A stretch of 11,060 bases of DNA. Origin: Candidatus Shapirobacteria bacterium UBA2283 (GTDB lineage Bacteria > Patescibacteriota > Microgenomatia > UBA12405). Below, one piece after another: positions 1 to 6,015 of this stretch (position 1 is the stretch's first letter; every line of letters starts with the position of its first letter). A model generated the notes under the pieces. It worked only from the letters and a program-made list of their open reading frames with translations, was not told the DNA's origin and did no database searches. A program made the translations under genes and the position numbers. Where the stretch lies: the NCBI GenBank assembly GCA_002345725.1, contig DDWP01000003.1, positions 1 to 11,060 of the forward strand, written 5' to 3'.

Positions 1-24
1 CGAAAACAATCAAAGCAGCAATTT

Positions 25-52
25 AACCCGTCTTTTTCTAGACGGGTTTTTT
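25..52 (+). terminator. Rho-independent terminator of an upstream gene
   Basis: A perfect 8-bp stem, AACCCGTC (25-32) with GACGGGTT (41-48), closes an 8-nt loop and runs directly into a T tract (47-52). This is a canonical intrinsic terminator. It must serve a plus-strand gene lying to the left of the window. The tail is only about 7 nt from the mscL -10 box, so terminator and promoter are nearly fused. Bases 1-24 hold nothing else recognisable. Confidence 0.9.
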
Positions 53-58
53 GTGTCG

Positions 59-64
59 TATAAT
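59..64 (+). promoter_or_regulatory. -10 box of mscL, near-leaderless
   Basis: A perfect TATAAT ends 7 nt before the mscL ATG at 72, so transcription would start at or 1-2 nt before the start codon. There is no room for a Shine-Dalgarno sequence. The -35 position would fall inside the terminator hairpin, and no good TTGACA match is seen there. Confidence 0.6.
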
Positions 65-71
65 CAGTTAT

Positions 72-416
72 ATGAAAATTGAAAAAAAGAAAATAACTGA
101 GAAAGTAAGTGGGCATAAAAATGAATTTTTGGAGTTTTTGAAAAACTATAATGTACTAGAATTATCAATTGGAGTAGTGATCGGTGGAGCATTAAAAGAC
201 CTGACAGCTTCAATAGTTGATGGATTAATAATGCCGATAATTGGGATATTAACACCCACTGGATCGTGGAAAACAATCGCTTTTACTATCGCTGGATCAG
301 AATTTAAAATAGGAAATTTGATCTCTAGTGTAATCAACTTTTTAATAATCGCTTTGTTTGTATTCATCGTCATTAACAAGATCCTCAGAATAGAAAAGAT
401 TGACAAGAAAAAATAA
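72..416 (+). CDS. mscL: Large-conductance mechanosensitive channel MscL
   Basis: The 114-residue product matches MscL in layout. An amphipathic N-terminal segment (about 16-25) leads into the pore-lining TM1 (about 27-58), which carries the family pattern N-V-x-E-L-[SA]-[IV]-G-V-[VI]-I-G-G and ends near the I-M-P-I-I-G segment. A short extracellular loop follows, then TM2 (about 80-104) and a very short basic C-terminal tail ending KIDKKK. Family members form homopentameric channels in the cytoplasmic membrane that open under membrane tension to release solutes during hypo-osmotic shock. The length is below the usual 125-140, mostly because the C-terminal helical bundle is reduced. The ATG at 72 is chosen because a TTG at 51 in the same frame lies in the terminator tail, upstream of the -10 box. 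A YtxH-like gene follows 41 nt downstream on the same strand. Confidence 0.93.
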   Translation: MKIEKKKITEKVSGHKNEFLEFLKNYNVLELSIGVVIGGALKDLTASIVDGLIMPIIGILTPTGSWKTIAFTIAGSEFKIGNLISSVINFLIIALFVFIVINKILRIEKIDKKK

Positions 417-457
417 TTGATCTAGACTGAAGTTAGTTAAAATTTTATTTAATAAAA

Positions 458-886
458 ATGTCAAAAAATACAGGTGGAATGTTTCTTGCTGGAATTATTG
501 GTGCTCTAGCTGGTGCCGTTGGCGGACTATTAATGGCTCCACAATCAGGTAAAGAAACTCGTGAAGCAATTTCTAAATTAGCTTTACAAATCTCTAAAAA
601 TATTAAAACAGAAACTACTGAAACTAAAAAGAGAGTAGCTGATATTTTTGGAAAAGCAAACGAAGAAGTTATCGATAAATATAATGAAGTTAAAAATACA
701 GTGGTTAGTAAAGTAGCTACTATTAAAACTGCTGGTGAAGAAATCAACAAAGAGAAATACGGTAAATTGGTAGAAGATGTGGTGGCTGAATTTAAAGAAG
801 ATTTATCTTCAACTAAGTCAGCTGCTGAAAAGATCGTTGTTTACCTAAAGAAAGACTGGGAAAAAGTAAAAAAAGCTATTGCCTAA
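458..886 (+). CDS. YtxH-like general-stress/membrane-anchored protein
   Basis: The protein has 142 residues. Residues about 8-28 form a glycine/alanine-rich membrane segment followed by A-P-Q-S-G-K-E-T-R-E, the hallmark of the YtxH family (usual form LLAPKSGKETR). The remainder (about 35-140) is highly charged, Lys/Glu-rich and probably a long amphipathic helix or coiled coil. Known family members are small stress-associated proteins with one N-terminal membrane helix and no established enzymatic activity. Its place directly after mscL fits an envelope or osmotic stress role, which is inference. The start has no Shine-Dalgarno sequence. A weak promoter-like TAAAAT (438-443) lies 14 nt before the ATG, with TTGATC at 417-422 at a short 15-bp spacing, so it may be transcribed alone or read through from mscL. 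Confidence 0.82.
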   Translation: MSKNTGGMFLAGIIGALAGAVGGLLMAPQSGKETREAISKLALQISKNIKTETTETKKRVADIFGKANEEVIDKYNEVKNTVVSKVATIKTAGEEINKEKYGKLVEDVVAEFKEDLSSTKSAAEKIVVYLKKDWEKVKKAIA

Positions 887-893
887 AGGTGAG

Positions 894-922
894 TTGATTT
901 TAGTTAATTTTGTGATTATAAT
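894..922 (+). promoter_or_regulatory. Sigma-70 type promoter for the 75-residue gene
   Basis: TTGATT (894-899) and a perfect TATAAT (917-922) are separated by exactly 17 bp. The predicted transcription start is near 929, about 20 nt before the ATG at 949. It is one of the clearest complete promoters in the window and supports the small downstream gene as real. Confidence 0.75.
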
Positions 923-924
923 CC

Positions 925-945
925 AATACTTATTTATTAAGTATT
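925..945. repeat. Short hairpin between promoter and ATG
   Basis: A perfect inverted repeat, AATACTTA (925-932) and TAAGTATT (938-945), has a 5-nt loop TTTAT. There is no T tract after it on the plus strand, so it is a poor terminator for the YtxH-like gene. Because transcription is predicted to start near 929, inside the left arm, it may instead be an operator-like DNA palindrome or a partial 5' hairpin just ahead of the ATG. Confidence 0.5.
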
Positions 946-948
946 GTT

Positions 949-1176
949 ATGGTTGCAAAAAACCCTACTCATCTTATATTTACTCTTGAAAATGAGGCAG
1001 TAGCTAGAGTTTGTAATAAAGTTTTACCTAACGGACAGATTGTGCAGGTGTCTGATGGAGTTGTTGTTGAAGATACAACAGAACTAGCGAGGGTAGTTGC
1101 GACTATGGCTGAGTCTGCCGGCAGACAAAAACTTGTTGGGGTTGATGGAACTAAGAAGAAAGGTGCTGAGAGATAA
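949..1176 (+). CDS. Small conserved-looking protein of unknown function
   Basis: This 75-residue protein is not one I recognise. It shows a short beta-rich N-terminal half (residues about 7-45, with the pattern HLIFTLENEAVARV, then QIVQVSDGVVVED), a probable helix (about 44-58) and a basic, probably disordered tail ending KKKGAER. There is no signal peptide, membrane segment or metal motif. A well-formed promoter with 17-bp spacing lies immediately upstream, and the base composition matches neighbouring genes, which supports it as a genuine gene. The start codon lacks a Shine-Dalgarno sequence. Its last 26 nt overlap the 3' end of the convergent obg gene, so the two transcripts are complementary at their ends. 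Confidence 0.65.
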   Translation: MVAKNPTHLIFTLENEAVARVCNKVLPNGQIVQVSDGVVVEDTTELARVVATMAESAGRQKLVGVDGTKKKGAER

Positions 1177-2104
1177 GGTCATTAAGGGATTTGAGAGAGT
1201 TGTCGTCGGCAATACTAGTGGCTAGGACGGCTTTGGTTTTTTTGACTAATTTTGTGAGAGTTTTCTCACCGAGCAAATCAGATTTGGTAATGATGATTAG
1301 CTCAGGTTTGTTGGCTAAGGCAGAGCTGTAATTATCTAATTCGTGACGAACAGTTTTGTAATCGGCTAAAATATCTTCTGATTCGGCTGACAAGCAATGC
1401 ACAAGTATCTTTGTCCTCTCGATATGTTTAAGAAATTTGTATCCAAGACCTTTACCTTCTGAAGCGCCTTCAATTAATCCTGGGATATCGGCAATAATGT
1501 GACCCCCTCGAGTAACACCAAGATTTGGCTCTAGAGTGGTAAAGGCATAGTTAGCCACGCGAGCATGGGCGGTAGTTAGTTCATTTAAAAGACTGGTTTT
1601 GCCGGCGTTAGGTAGACCAATTAAACCAATATCAGCAATTAACTTTAACTGGATATGAAGTTGACGGACGGGGGGCACGGTGCCCATTTGATGTTCTTGT
1701 GGTGTCTGATTAGTAGAAGAACGATAATGAAAATTACCTTTACCACCTCGACCACCTTTAGCAGCCATAATTGTCTGCCCGGCAGTTTCAAGCTCAACAC
1801 TAGTACCATTGTCATAAGTAACAACAGAACCGATGGGGATTTCTATAAAAAGACTTTCACCTTTTTTACCGGAACATTGGTTCGGACCACCTTTTTCACC
1901 ATCAGGAGCGTGAAATTTTTTCTCATGACGGAACTGATGAAGTTTACTGATATCGGAAACAGCTCGAAAATAGACAGATCCACCATTGCCTCCATTACCA
2001 CCATCCGGGCCACCTTTTGGTCGCCAACGGTCGGTATAGAAATGGACTAAACCATCCCCTCCTTTACCAGCTTGAATAGTTATTGAAACATCGTCGATTA
2101 ACAT
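1151..2104 (-). CDS. obg: Obg/CgtA GTPase, short form without C-terminal domain
   Basis: The protein has 317 residues. The N-terminal Obg fold (about 1-157) carries the typical glycine-rich stretches (GKGGDG near 13-18; GGPDGGNGGNGG near 31-42; GGRGGKG near 117-123). The G domain (about 158-317) has G1 GLPNAGKTS (163-171), a switch I T-T-L-E-P-N-L-G segment (189-196), G3 DIPGL (206-210) and G4 T-K-S-D (273-276, Thr in place of the usual Asn of NKxD). Family members are essential GTPases that bind the 50S subunit late in assembly and link ribosome maturation to nutritional state. Many Obg proteins carry an extra C-terminal domain; here the protein ends just after the G domain. A separate promoter lies upstream, leaving a leader of about 13 nt without an obvious Shine-Dalgarno sequence. 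The 3' end overlaps the convergent 75-residue gene by 26 nt. Confidence 0.95.
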   Translation of the reverse strand: MLIDDVSITIQAGKGGDGLVHFYTDRWRPKGGPDGGNGGNGGSVYFRAVSDISKLHQFRHEKKFHAPDGEKGGPNQCSGKKGESLFIEIPIGSVVTYDNGTSVELETAGQTIMAAKGGRGGKGNFHYRSSTNQTPQEHQMGTVPPVRQLHIQLKLIADIGLIGLPNAGKTSLLNELTTAHARVANYAFTTLEPNLGVTRGGHIIADIPGLIEGASEGKGLGYKFLKHIERTKILVHCLSAESEDILADYKTVRHELDNYSSALANKPELIIITKSDLLGEKTLTKLVKKTKAVLATSIADDNSLKSLNDLISQHLSS

Positions 2105-2123
2105 AAGATTGGTACGTTAGTAA

Positions 2124-2152
2124 ATATTAAGTATTTTACCATTATTTTTCAA
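2124..2152 (-). promoter_or_regulatory. Promoter of obg
   Basis: Reading the minus strand, TTGAAA (2152-2147) and TAATAT (2129-2124) are separated by 17 bp. The expected start is near 2117, about 13 nt before the obg ATG at 2104. Both boxes are close to the sigma-70 consensus. Confidence 0.65.
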
Positions 2153-2177
2153 TGATTTATAAGTCCAACCTAAGATC

Positions 2178-2717
2178 TCAGTCTTGCCACTCAACATCTC
2201 GAGGGGTAATCAATCTGATAAGTCCTATTCTGTTGTTTAATCGAGCTACTTTAACCAAGGCTCCTACCACTTGGTCGTCGTCGTCAACAACGGGAGAACC
2301 GCTCATCCCGGGTTTAATTGCCTTACTTGAATAAATTACTAAATGCCTGCTTGGATCACATCCTTCGGCAAGGTTGCGGATGATTGGTTCACTATCATTA
2401 ACGATTGCAACGCCGTAAGCTTTTCGTGGTAAAAACTCGCCTGATGGTGTATGTATAGTTAACAACTCATGATGTGCCACTAACCCTTGACGAAGAGACA
2501 ACCCGGGACCACGTACTGGACCAGCAACACACAAGTCATCACCTCTCGAATTAAATCCCAATGAGATGCCCTTATTTGTACCAGGAATAGCAACATCTGC
2601 CCTACTAGCAGTGACATGTTCTGGGGCAACTATGATTGACCTACCTTTACCAGCCTGCACTCTGATTCCAACACCTTCCTTTCTGGGGCCAAATACTGAC
2701 AACAAAAATTCTTTCAT
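2178..2717 (-). CDS. Trypsin-fold serine protease-like protein, apparently cytosolic
   Basis: The 179-residue protein has the late signature G-M-S-G-S-P-V (137-143), the equivalent of GDSGGP, with candidate nucleophile Ser139. It is followed by a hydrophobic strand VVGALV, as in HtrA/trypsin-like domains. A candidate catalytic His34 sits in I-I-V-A-P-E-H-V, in the place of the usual T-x-x-H-V strand, and Asp60 or Asp61 in D-D-L-C-V-A resembles the D-[LI]-A-[VL] strand. The spacing (34/60/139) fits a compact chymotrypsin-like double barrel. There is no signal peptide, membrane helix or PDZ domain, so the protein is probably cytosolic. ATG at 2717 is preferred over an in-frame TTG at 2723 because the -10 box puts the transcript start at about 2719. 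The stretch looks somewhat richer in G+C by eye than its neighbours. The fold call is motif-based; activity and substrate are unknown. Confidence 0.7.
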   Translation of the reverse strand: MKEFLLSVFGPRKEGVGIRVQAGKGRSIIVAPEHVTASRADVAIPGTNKGISLGFNSRGDDLCVAGPVRGPGLSLRQGLVAHHELLTIHTPSGEFLPRKAYGVAIVNDSEPIIRNLAEGCDPSRHLVIYSSKAIKPGMSGSPVVDDDDQVVGALVKVARLNNRIGLIRLITPRDVEWQD

Positions 2718-2725
2718 GAACAAAT

Positions 2726-2755
2726 ATTATACTATAGGATAGTCCGCTTTGGCAA
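2726..2755 (-). promoter_or_regulatory. Promoter of the protease-like gene, with a spacer palindrome
   Basis: On the minus strand, TTGCCA (2755-2750) and a perfect TATAAT (2731-2726) are 18 bp apart. The predicted start is near 2719, only about 2 nt before the ATG at 2717, so the mRNA would be essentially leaderless. The spacer contains a perfect 5-bp inverted repeat, ACTAT-AGG-ATAGT (2731-2743 on the plus strand), touching the -10 box. It could be a repressor site, which is inference. Confidence 0.65.
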
Positions 2756-2763
2756 CATCAAGA

Positions 2764-3738
2764 TTAGTCCACAATAAGTTGACCACAGGCGGAGTCAATA
2801 GATTGACCAAGACTGTGGCGAACAGAAAAGTTGACAAAAGCTGCCGATAATTCTCTTTCAAAAAAACTTAGTTTGTCAGAAGGAGTAAGCCCGCCTTTAA
2901 TAGGATTAAGAGGGATCAAATTTAAATAAAATAATTTATTTGATTTTATAAATTTTATTAATAAATCAAGATGCTTGGGACTATCATTAACATCTTTGGC
3001 TAGAAGATATTCAAAAAATACCTGTCTGTTGGTAGTTTTTGTATAGTAATCAAGTGATTTCTTTAGTTCAGTTAAAGAGTGTTGCTTGGCAATAGGCATC
3101 ATGTTTTCTCTGGTAGCCTGGTCGGCGCTATGAAGTGAGATAGCAAGATTGATTTCAGTATTAAGATTGGCAAAGTCGATAATGCGAGTAACGACACCGG
3201 CAGTAGAAATACTTATCTTGCGAGAGCCAATAACTAAATTGGTTTTGATTGATTCGAGAGCAGGAAGTAGATTATCCCAGTTTAGAAATGGTTCACCCAT
3301 ACCCATAAAGACAACGCGACTGACTTTGTGGTCATGTTTCCAAAAGAGGATTTGATCAACTATCTCGTCGACGGTAAGATTGCGTTTAAAACCCATTTTG
3401 CCGGTAGCACAAAAAGTACAACCAAGTGGACAACCAACTTGTGAACTGACACAAACTGTCTGCCATTGTCCGTAGTCCATTAAAACAGTTTCGATTTGTG
3501 AACCATCAGCTAAAACGAGCCTGGCCTTTTTAGTGGATTCACTTTCAAGAATGAGATTGGATTTAACGGAGTAAAGTGAGAAATTTTCAGCAAGCTTTTG
3601 GCGCAGATCCAAAGACAAGTCGGTCATGTCAGAAAAAGAAGAATAGCGACCGGAATAGTAGTTGAGTTTTATTTGTCGAAGGCGAAAAGCAGGCTGATTA
3701 TTTTGTACCAAAAATTCGGATAATTTTGAGAAGTCCAC
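2764..3738 (-). CDS. rlmN: Dual-specificity 23S rRNA/tRNA adenine-C2 methyltransferase RlmN
   Basis: The 324-residue radical-SAM enzyme methylates C2 of A2503 in 23S rRNA and A37 of some tRNAs. The [4Fe-4S] ligands are Cys103, Cys107 and Cys110 in G-C-P-L-G-C-T-F-C-A-T-G. The two additional catalytic cysteines of the family are present: Cys96 in T-V-C-V-S-S-Q, seven residues before the cluster as in E. coli (118 versus 125), and the methyl-carrying Cys318 in D-S-A-C-G-Q-L near the C-terminus. SAM-binding GMGEP is at 146-150, and LAISLHS is at 198-204. It is the last gene of the five-gene operon. Translation starts at a GTG only 3 nt after the trxA stop, with no Shine-Dalgarno of its own, so translational coupling is likely. 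The length is slightly short for the family (usually 340-380), mainly at the N-terminus. Confidence 0.96.
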   Translation of the reverse strand: MDFSKLSEFLVQNNQPAFRLRQIKLNYYSGRYSSFSDMTDLSLDLRQKLAENFSLYSVKSNLILESESTKKARLVLADGSQIETVLMDYGQWQTVCVSSQVGCPLGCTFCATGKMGFKRNLTVDEIVDQILFWKHDHKVSRVVFMGMGEPFLNWDNLLPALESIKTNLVIGSRKISISTAGVVTRIIDFANLNTEINLAISLHSADQATRENMMPIAKQHSLTELKKSLDYYTKTTNRQVFFEYLLAKDVNDSPKHLDLLIKFIKSNKLFYLNLIPLNPIKGGLTPSDKLSFFERELSAAFVNFSVRHSLGQSIDSACGQLIVD

Positions 3739-3741
3739 TAT

Positions 3742-4026
3742 CTATTTTAGCACAGCAAGGTAATCTGCTTTTTGATGGAAACCGACGATGGTGTCTTTAA
3801 CTTGACCGTCTTCAAAGATAACTACGGTAGGAATGGAGCTGACACCGTAACTAGAGGCTATTTCTGGATAGGAATCAACGTCAACTTTAACTATTTTTAA
3901 ATTGTCAATTTCCTGGCTAATTTCATCAATAATTGGAGCGAGCATTTTACAGGGACCACACCACTCGGCCCAAAAGTCAACTAAAACTTTGCCTTTGATA
4001 TCGAGAACTTCTGCCTTAAAATCCAT
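3742..4026 (-). CDS. trxA: Thioredoxin
   Basis: The 94-residue thioredoxin fold carries the canonical active site W-C-G-P-C (22-26), with the two redox cysteines at 23 and 26. The cis-proline is Pro66 in S-I-P-T-V-V, and the family strand F-W-A-E-W comes just before the active site. It is slightly shorter than typical TrxA (about 105-108), with a trimmed N-terminus and C-terminal helix. There is no signal peptide, so it is cytosolic. It reduces protein disulfides using electrons from a thioredoxin reductase that is not in this window. It sits between a coiled-coil protein (2 nt gap upstream) and rlmN (3 nt gap downstream) in one operon. This close linkage suggests it may reduce the catalytic disulfide formed in RlmN turnover, which is inference. 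Confidence 0.95.
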   Translation of the reverse strand: MDFKAEVLDIKGKVLVDFWAEWCGPCKMLAPIIDEISQEIDNLKIVKVDVDSYPEIASSYGVSSIPTVVIFEDGQVKDTIVGFHQKADYLAVLK

Positions 4027-4028
4027 AG

Positions 4029-4436
4029 TTAATCCATCTTTTTAACAAGTTTGGCGGAGTGAACTATCTGGCGAATAACACCATCAGGACCTTCGATTTG
4101 GTTAGTGCCCGAAAGAGAAACGTATTGGGACAAATAATCAGAGAGAGCAACTTTAAGCTCTTTCATTTCTGATTGAATTTCTTTAACTTTCTCGACAACG
4201 GTAGATGCGGCAGGTGACTTGAGAACTTTTTGTTTGGCAAGCATTTTAACTTTACCTAACTTAGTAGCCTCTTGGTTGGCGAGAGTGTATTCTTCATTGC
4301 TCTCAAGCATGCCAGAGAGCATATCTTTTTGGACATTGAGATCTTTTTGGAGTTCAGTCAATTTAGCATCGTGGCTATTGACTAAAGACTCAATATTAAG
4401 GAGGTTGGTGACAGCACTGTTTTGATTATCGGTCAT
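4029..4436 (-). CDS. Coiled-coil protein of unknown function in the RNA-modification operon
   Basis: The product is 135 residues and not a family I recognise. It is mostly helical and charged. Heptad-like stretches occur at about 12-60 (leucine spacing in L-L-N-I-E-S-L-V and L-T-E-L-Q-K-D-L) and at about 80-103, separated by a Lys-rich segment (about 59-73) with several K-x-K patterns. A compact C-terminal part (about 108-135) contains GPDGVIRQIVHSAKLVKK and could be a small beta-hairpin plus helix. There are no cysteines, signal peptide or membrane segment. It starts 12 nt after the dus stop and ends 2 nt before trxA, so it is co-transcribed with the RNA-modification genes. A structural or nucleic-acid-binding role is possible but not shown. 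Confidence 0.8.
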   Translation of the reverse strand: MTDNQNSAVTNLLNIESLVNSHDAKLTELQKDLNVQKDMLSGMLESNEEYTLANQEATKLGKVKMLAKQKVLKSPAASTVVEKVKEIQSEMKELKVALSDYLSQYVSLSGTNQIEGPDGVIRQIVHSAKLVKKMD

Positions 4437-4448
4437 ACGTTTAATACT

Positions 4449-5501
4449 TTAACAATTGAGAAAGTCTTGTTCAATGGCATAAAGTTGGTCTAAAGAGCTC
4501 AAACTGACCAACTGGCTACGAAGTTGTTTGGCTTGGGGGTGACCTGAAGCATAAATTAAGAAATGTTTACGCAAACTATCAAAAAGTCGGTGGGGAAATA
4601 TTCTATTAAAATGATAAGCATGACGAACCATGGCATGAAACTTATCTTCGTAACTCCCCTCTTTGTCTGCCGAAAAAATCCAAGGATTACCGAGGGCTGC
4701 TCGACCAATCAGCACGCCGTCGGCTCCAAACTCCTGACCATACTGAATGGCTTGAGCAGGAGAAGTAACATCACCATTACCAAACAGCTTGGTTGAAGTT
4801 TGATGAGCCATAGTGGCTGCTTTTTTGATTTCCTGCCAGGCAGCTAGTCCGGAGTAGCCTTGTTTTAGGGTACGACCATGGAGAGAAATAAAATCAAGAT
4901 CGTGAGATAAAAGATGAGGTATCCAAGCGTCGACGACGGATTCGGTAATACCGACACGAGTTTTAACACTGAAAGTTGGTGGTTGAGCACCGATGTTGGG
5001 TATATGGGAAGAGTATTTCAGGTTGCGAGCAATAACGGCATGAGTTTTTTGATTTAGTTTTAGATCATCAATAGTGACTTTTTTGTTAAACCAATCATCG
5101 ATACCAGAGCGGGCAGCTTTGATAATTTCCGAGGCCAATTCTGGCTTGGCGATAAGAGCAGCTCCGCTACCATTTTGAGTGACAGTTTTGGCAGGACAAC
5201 CCATGTTAATATCTACTCCGTCAAATCCAAGATGGCACAAAACAATAGCAGATTTATAAAAACTCTCAGGATCTTTACCAAATATCTGACCAATTATTGG
5301 CCGCTCTAATGGGGAATAAAGTAAGACATCATATAAGCCAACACCTCCGCGCGAAAGACCTTCGGCACTGACGAATTCGGTAAAAATAACATCTGGTTTA
5401 CTAATTTCGGCCTGAACAAGACGGAAAGGTTCATCGGTGTAACCATCCATAGGGGAAAGACCAATGATAAATTTATCATTGAACCATTTATCATTTACCA
5501 T
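4449..5501 (-). CDS. dus: tRNA-dihydrouridine synthase, DusB-like, with an internal insertion
   Basis: The 350-residue FMN-dependent TIM-barrel enzyme reduces uridines in the tRNA D-loop to dihydrouridine. The start P-M-D-G-Y-T-D (17-23) matches the Dus P-M-[AD]-G-[VY]-[TS]-D signature. Catalytic Cys102 lies in D-I-N-M-G-C-P-A, followed by the G-S-G-A-A-L loop. HGRT (208-211) and G-R-A-A-L-G-N-P-W-I-F (266-276) are the FMN-phosphate and barrel motifs. The small helical C-terminal domain is present. Residues about 134-175, between the G-S-G-A-A-L helix region and the S-V-K-T-R-V-G strand, hold roughly 35 more residues than ordinary DusB proteins. The gene begins 2 nt after the RRM-gene stop. 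A G-rich AGGGG inside the last codons of that gene, 9 nt upstream of the ATG, could act as a Shine-Dalgarno. Confidence 0.94.
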   Translation of the reverse strand: MVNDKWFNDKFIIGLSPMDGYTDEPFRLVQAEISKPDVIFTEFVSAEGLSRGGVGLYDVLLYSPLERPIIGQIFGKDPESFYKSAIVLCHLGFDGVDINMGCPAKTVTQNGSGAALIAKPELASEIIKAARSGIDDWFNKKVTIDDLKLNQKTHAVIARNLKYSSHIPNIGAQPPTFSVKTRVGITESVVDAWIPHLLSHDLDFISLHGRTLKQGYSGLAAWQEIKKAATMAHQTSTKLFGNGDVTSPAQAIQYGQEFGADGVLIGRAALGNPWIFSADKEGSYEDKFHAMVRHAYHFNRIFPHRLFDSLRKHFLIYASGHPQAKQLRSQLVSLSSLDQLYAIEQDFLNC

Positions 5502-5503
5502 TT

Positions 5504-6010
5504 TTATTTACCCCTAGTACGCTTAGCAAACTTGGAACCGACTTTTGAATGGTGAGTGCGAGAGTCGTAAGTTGATTGTCGAGTCTTACCAAAAACTGGT
5601 TTGCGTTTGAATGGGGCCGAGGAGGCAGAAGAACCATGCTTAGGGCCAGCAGTAGGAGCAGTCTTGGGAAACTTAGCATAACGAGCTTCTTTACGGGTAA
5701 CAGCTTCTTGGTGACGAGCTTGACCCTCTTCGGTTTTAAATGGGTCGGGCTCAGCATAGTCAACGATTATAGTTCGATCAATATCGATTTTGTAGTTGTG
5801 TAATTTGATCTTGGCACTAATAGCAGAATCAAGATTGTCGAATTCGACAAAACCTAAACCTCGGCTTTTACCCCACTTAGTGTGCATTATCTTTAATGAA
5901 ACAACTCTGCCAAAAGGTGCAAATAGATCGAGTAGCTCACCTTCAGTAATTCGGTAAGGGATACCCCCAACGAAAAGTCGAGTAGATGGGTCTTTATTTA
6001 ATTTTTCCAT
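5504..6010 (-). CDS. RNA-recognition-motif (RRM) protein with a basic tail
   Basis: The 168-residue protein has one complete RRM (about 11-86). RNP2 is L-F-V-G-G-I (12-17). RNP1 is R-G-L-G-F-V-E-F (50-57), with an aromatic Phe at the expected RNA-stacking position. Residues about 87-168 form a low-complexity tail rich in Lys, Arg, Ser and Ala, with no predicted fold, probably a disordered nonspecific RNA-binding arm. Bacterial single-RRM proteins of this kind are known from cyanobacteria and other phyla and are often linked to RNA metabolism or cold response. Here it is the first gene of an operon that continues with dus, a coiled-coil gene, trxA and rlmN. This points to RNA handling or assisting RNA modification. 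Its mRNA would start at or just before the ATG. Confidence 0.92.
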   Translation of the reverse strand: MEKLNKDPSTRLFVGGIPYRITEGELLDLFAPFGRVVSLKIMHTKWGKSRGLGFVEFDNLDSAISAKIKLHNYKIDIDRTIIVDYAEPDPFKTEEGQARHQEAVTRKEARYAKFPKTAPTAGPKHGSSASSAPFKRKPVFGKTRQSTYDSRTHHSKVGSKFAKRTRGK

Positions 6011-6015
6011 AATGT

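Noticed and set aside
51..71. TTG start that would extend MscL by seven residues
   Set aside because: It lies in the terminator T tail, upstream of the -10 box; the ATG at 72 matches the MscL N-terminus and the predicted transcript start.
925..945. Intrinsic terminator for the YtxH-like gene
   Set aside because: The hairpin is not followed by a T tract and sits downstream of a strong promoter; recorded as a palindrome instead.
1655..2050. 131-residue plus-strand frame inside obg
   Set aside because: It lies wholly opposite a well-conserved GTPase gene and has no motif; it is a shadow of codon bias.
2718..2723. TTG start for the protease-like gene
   Set aside because: It is upstream of the likely transcript start near 2719, and the ATG two codons later fits better.
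5491..5763. Minus-strand frame overlapping the RRM gene
   Set aside because: It is an alternate frame of the RRM gene's low-complexity tail, with no family features.
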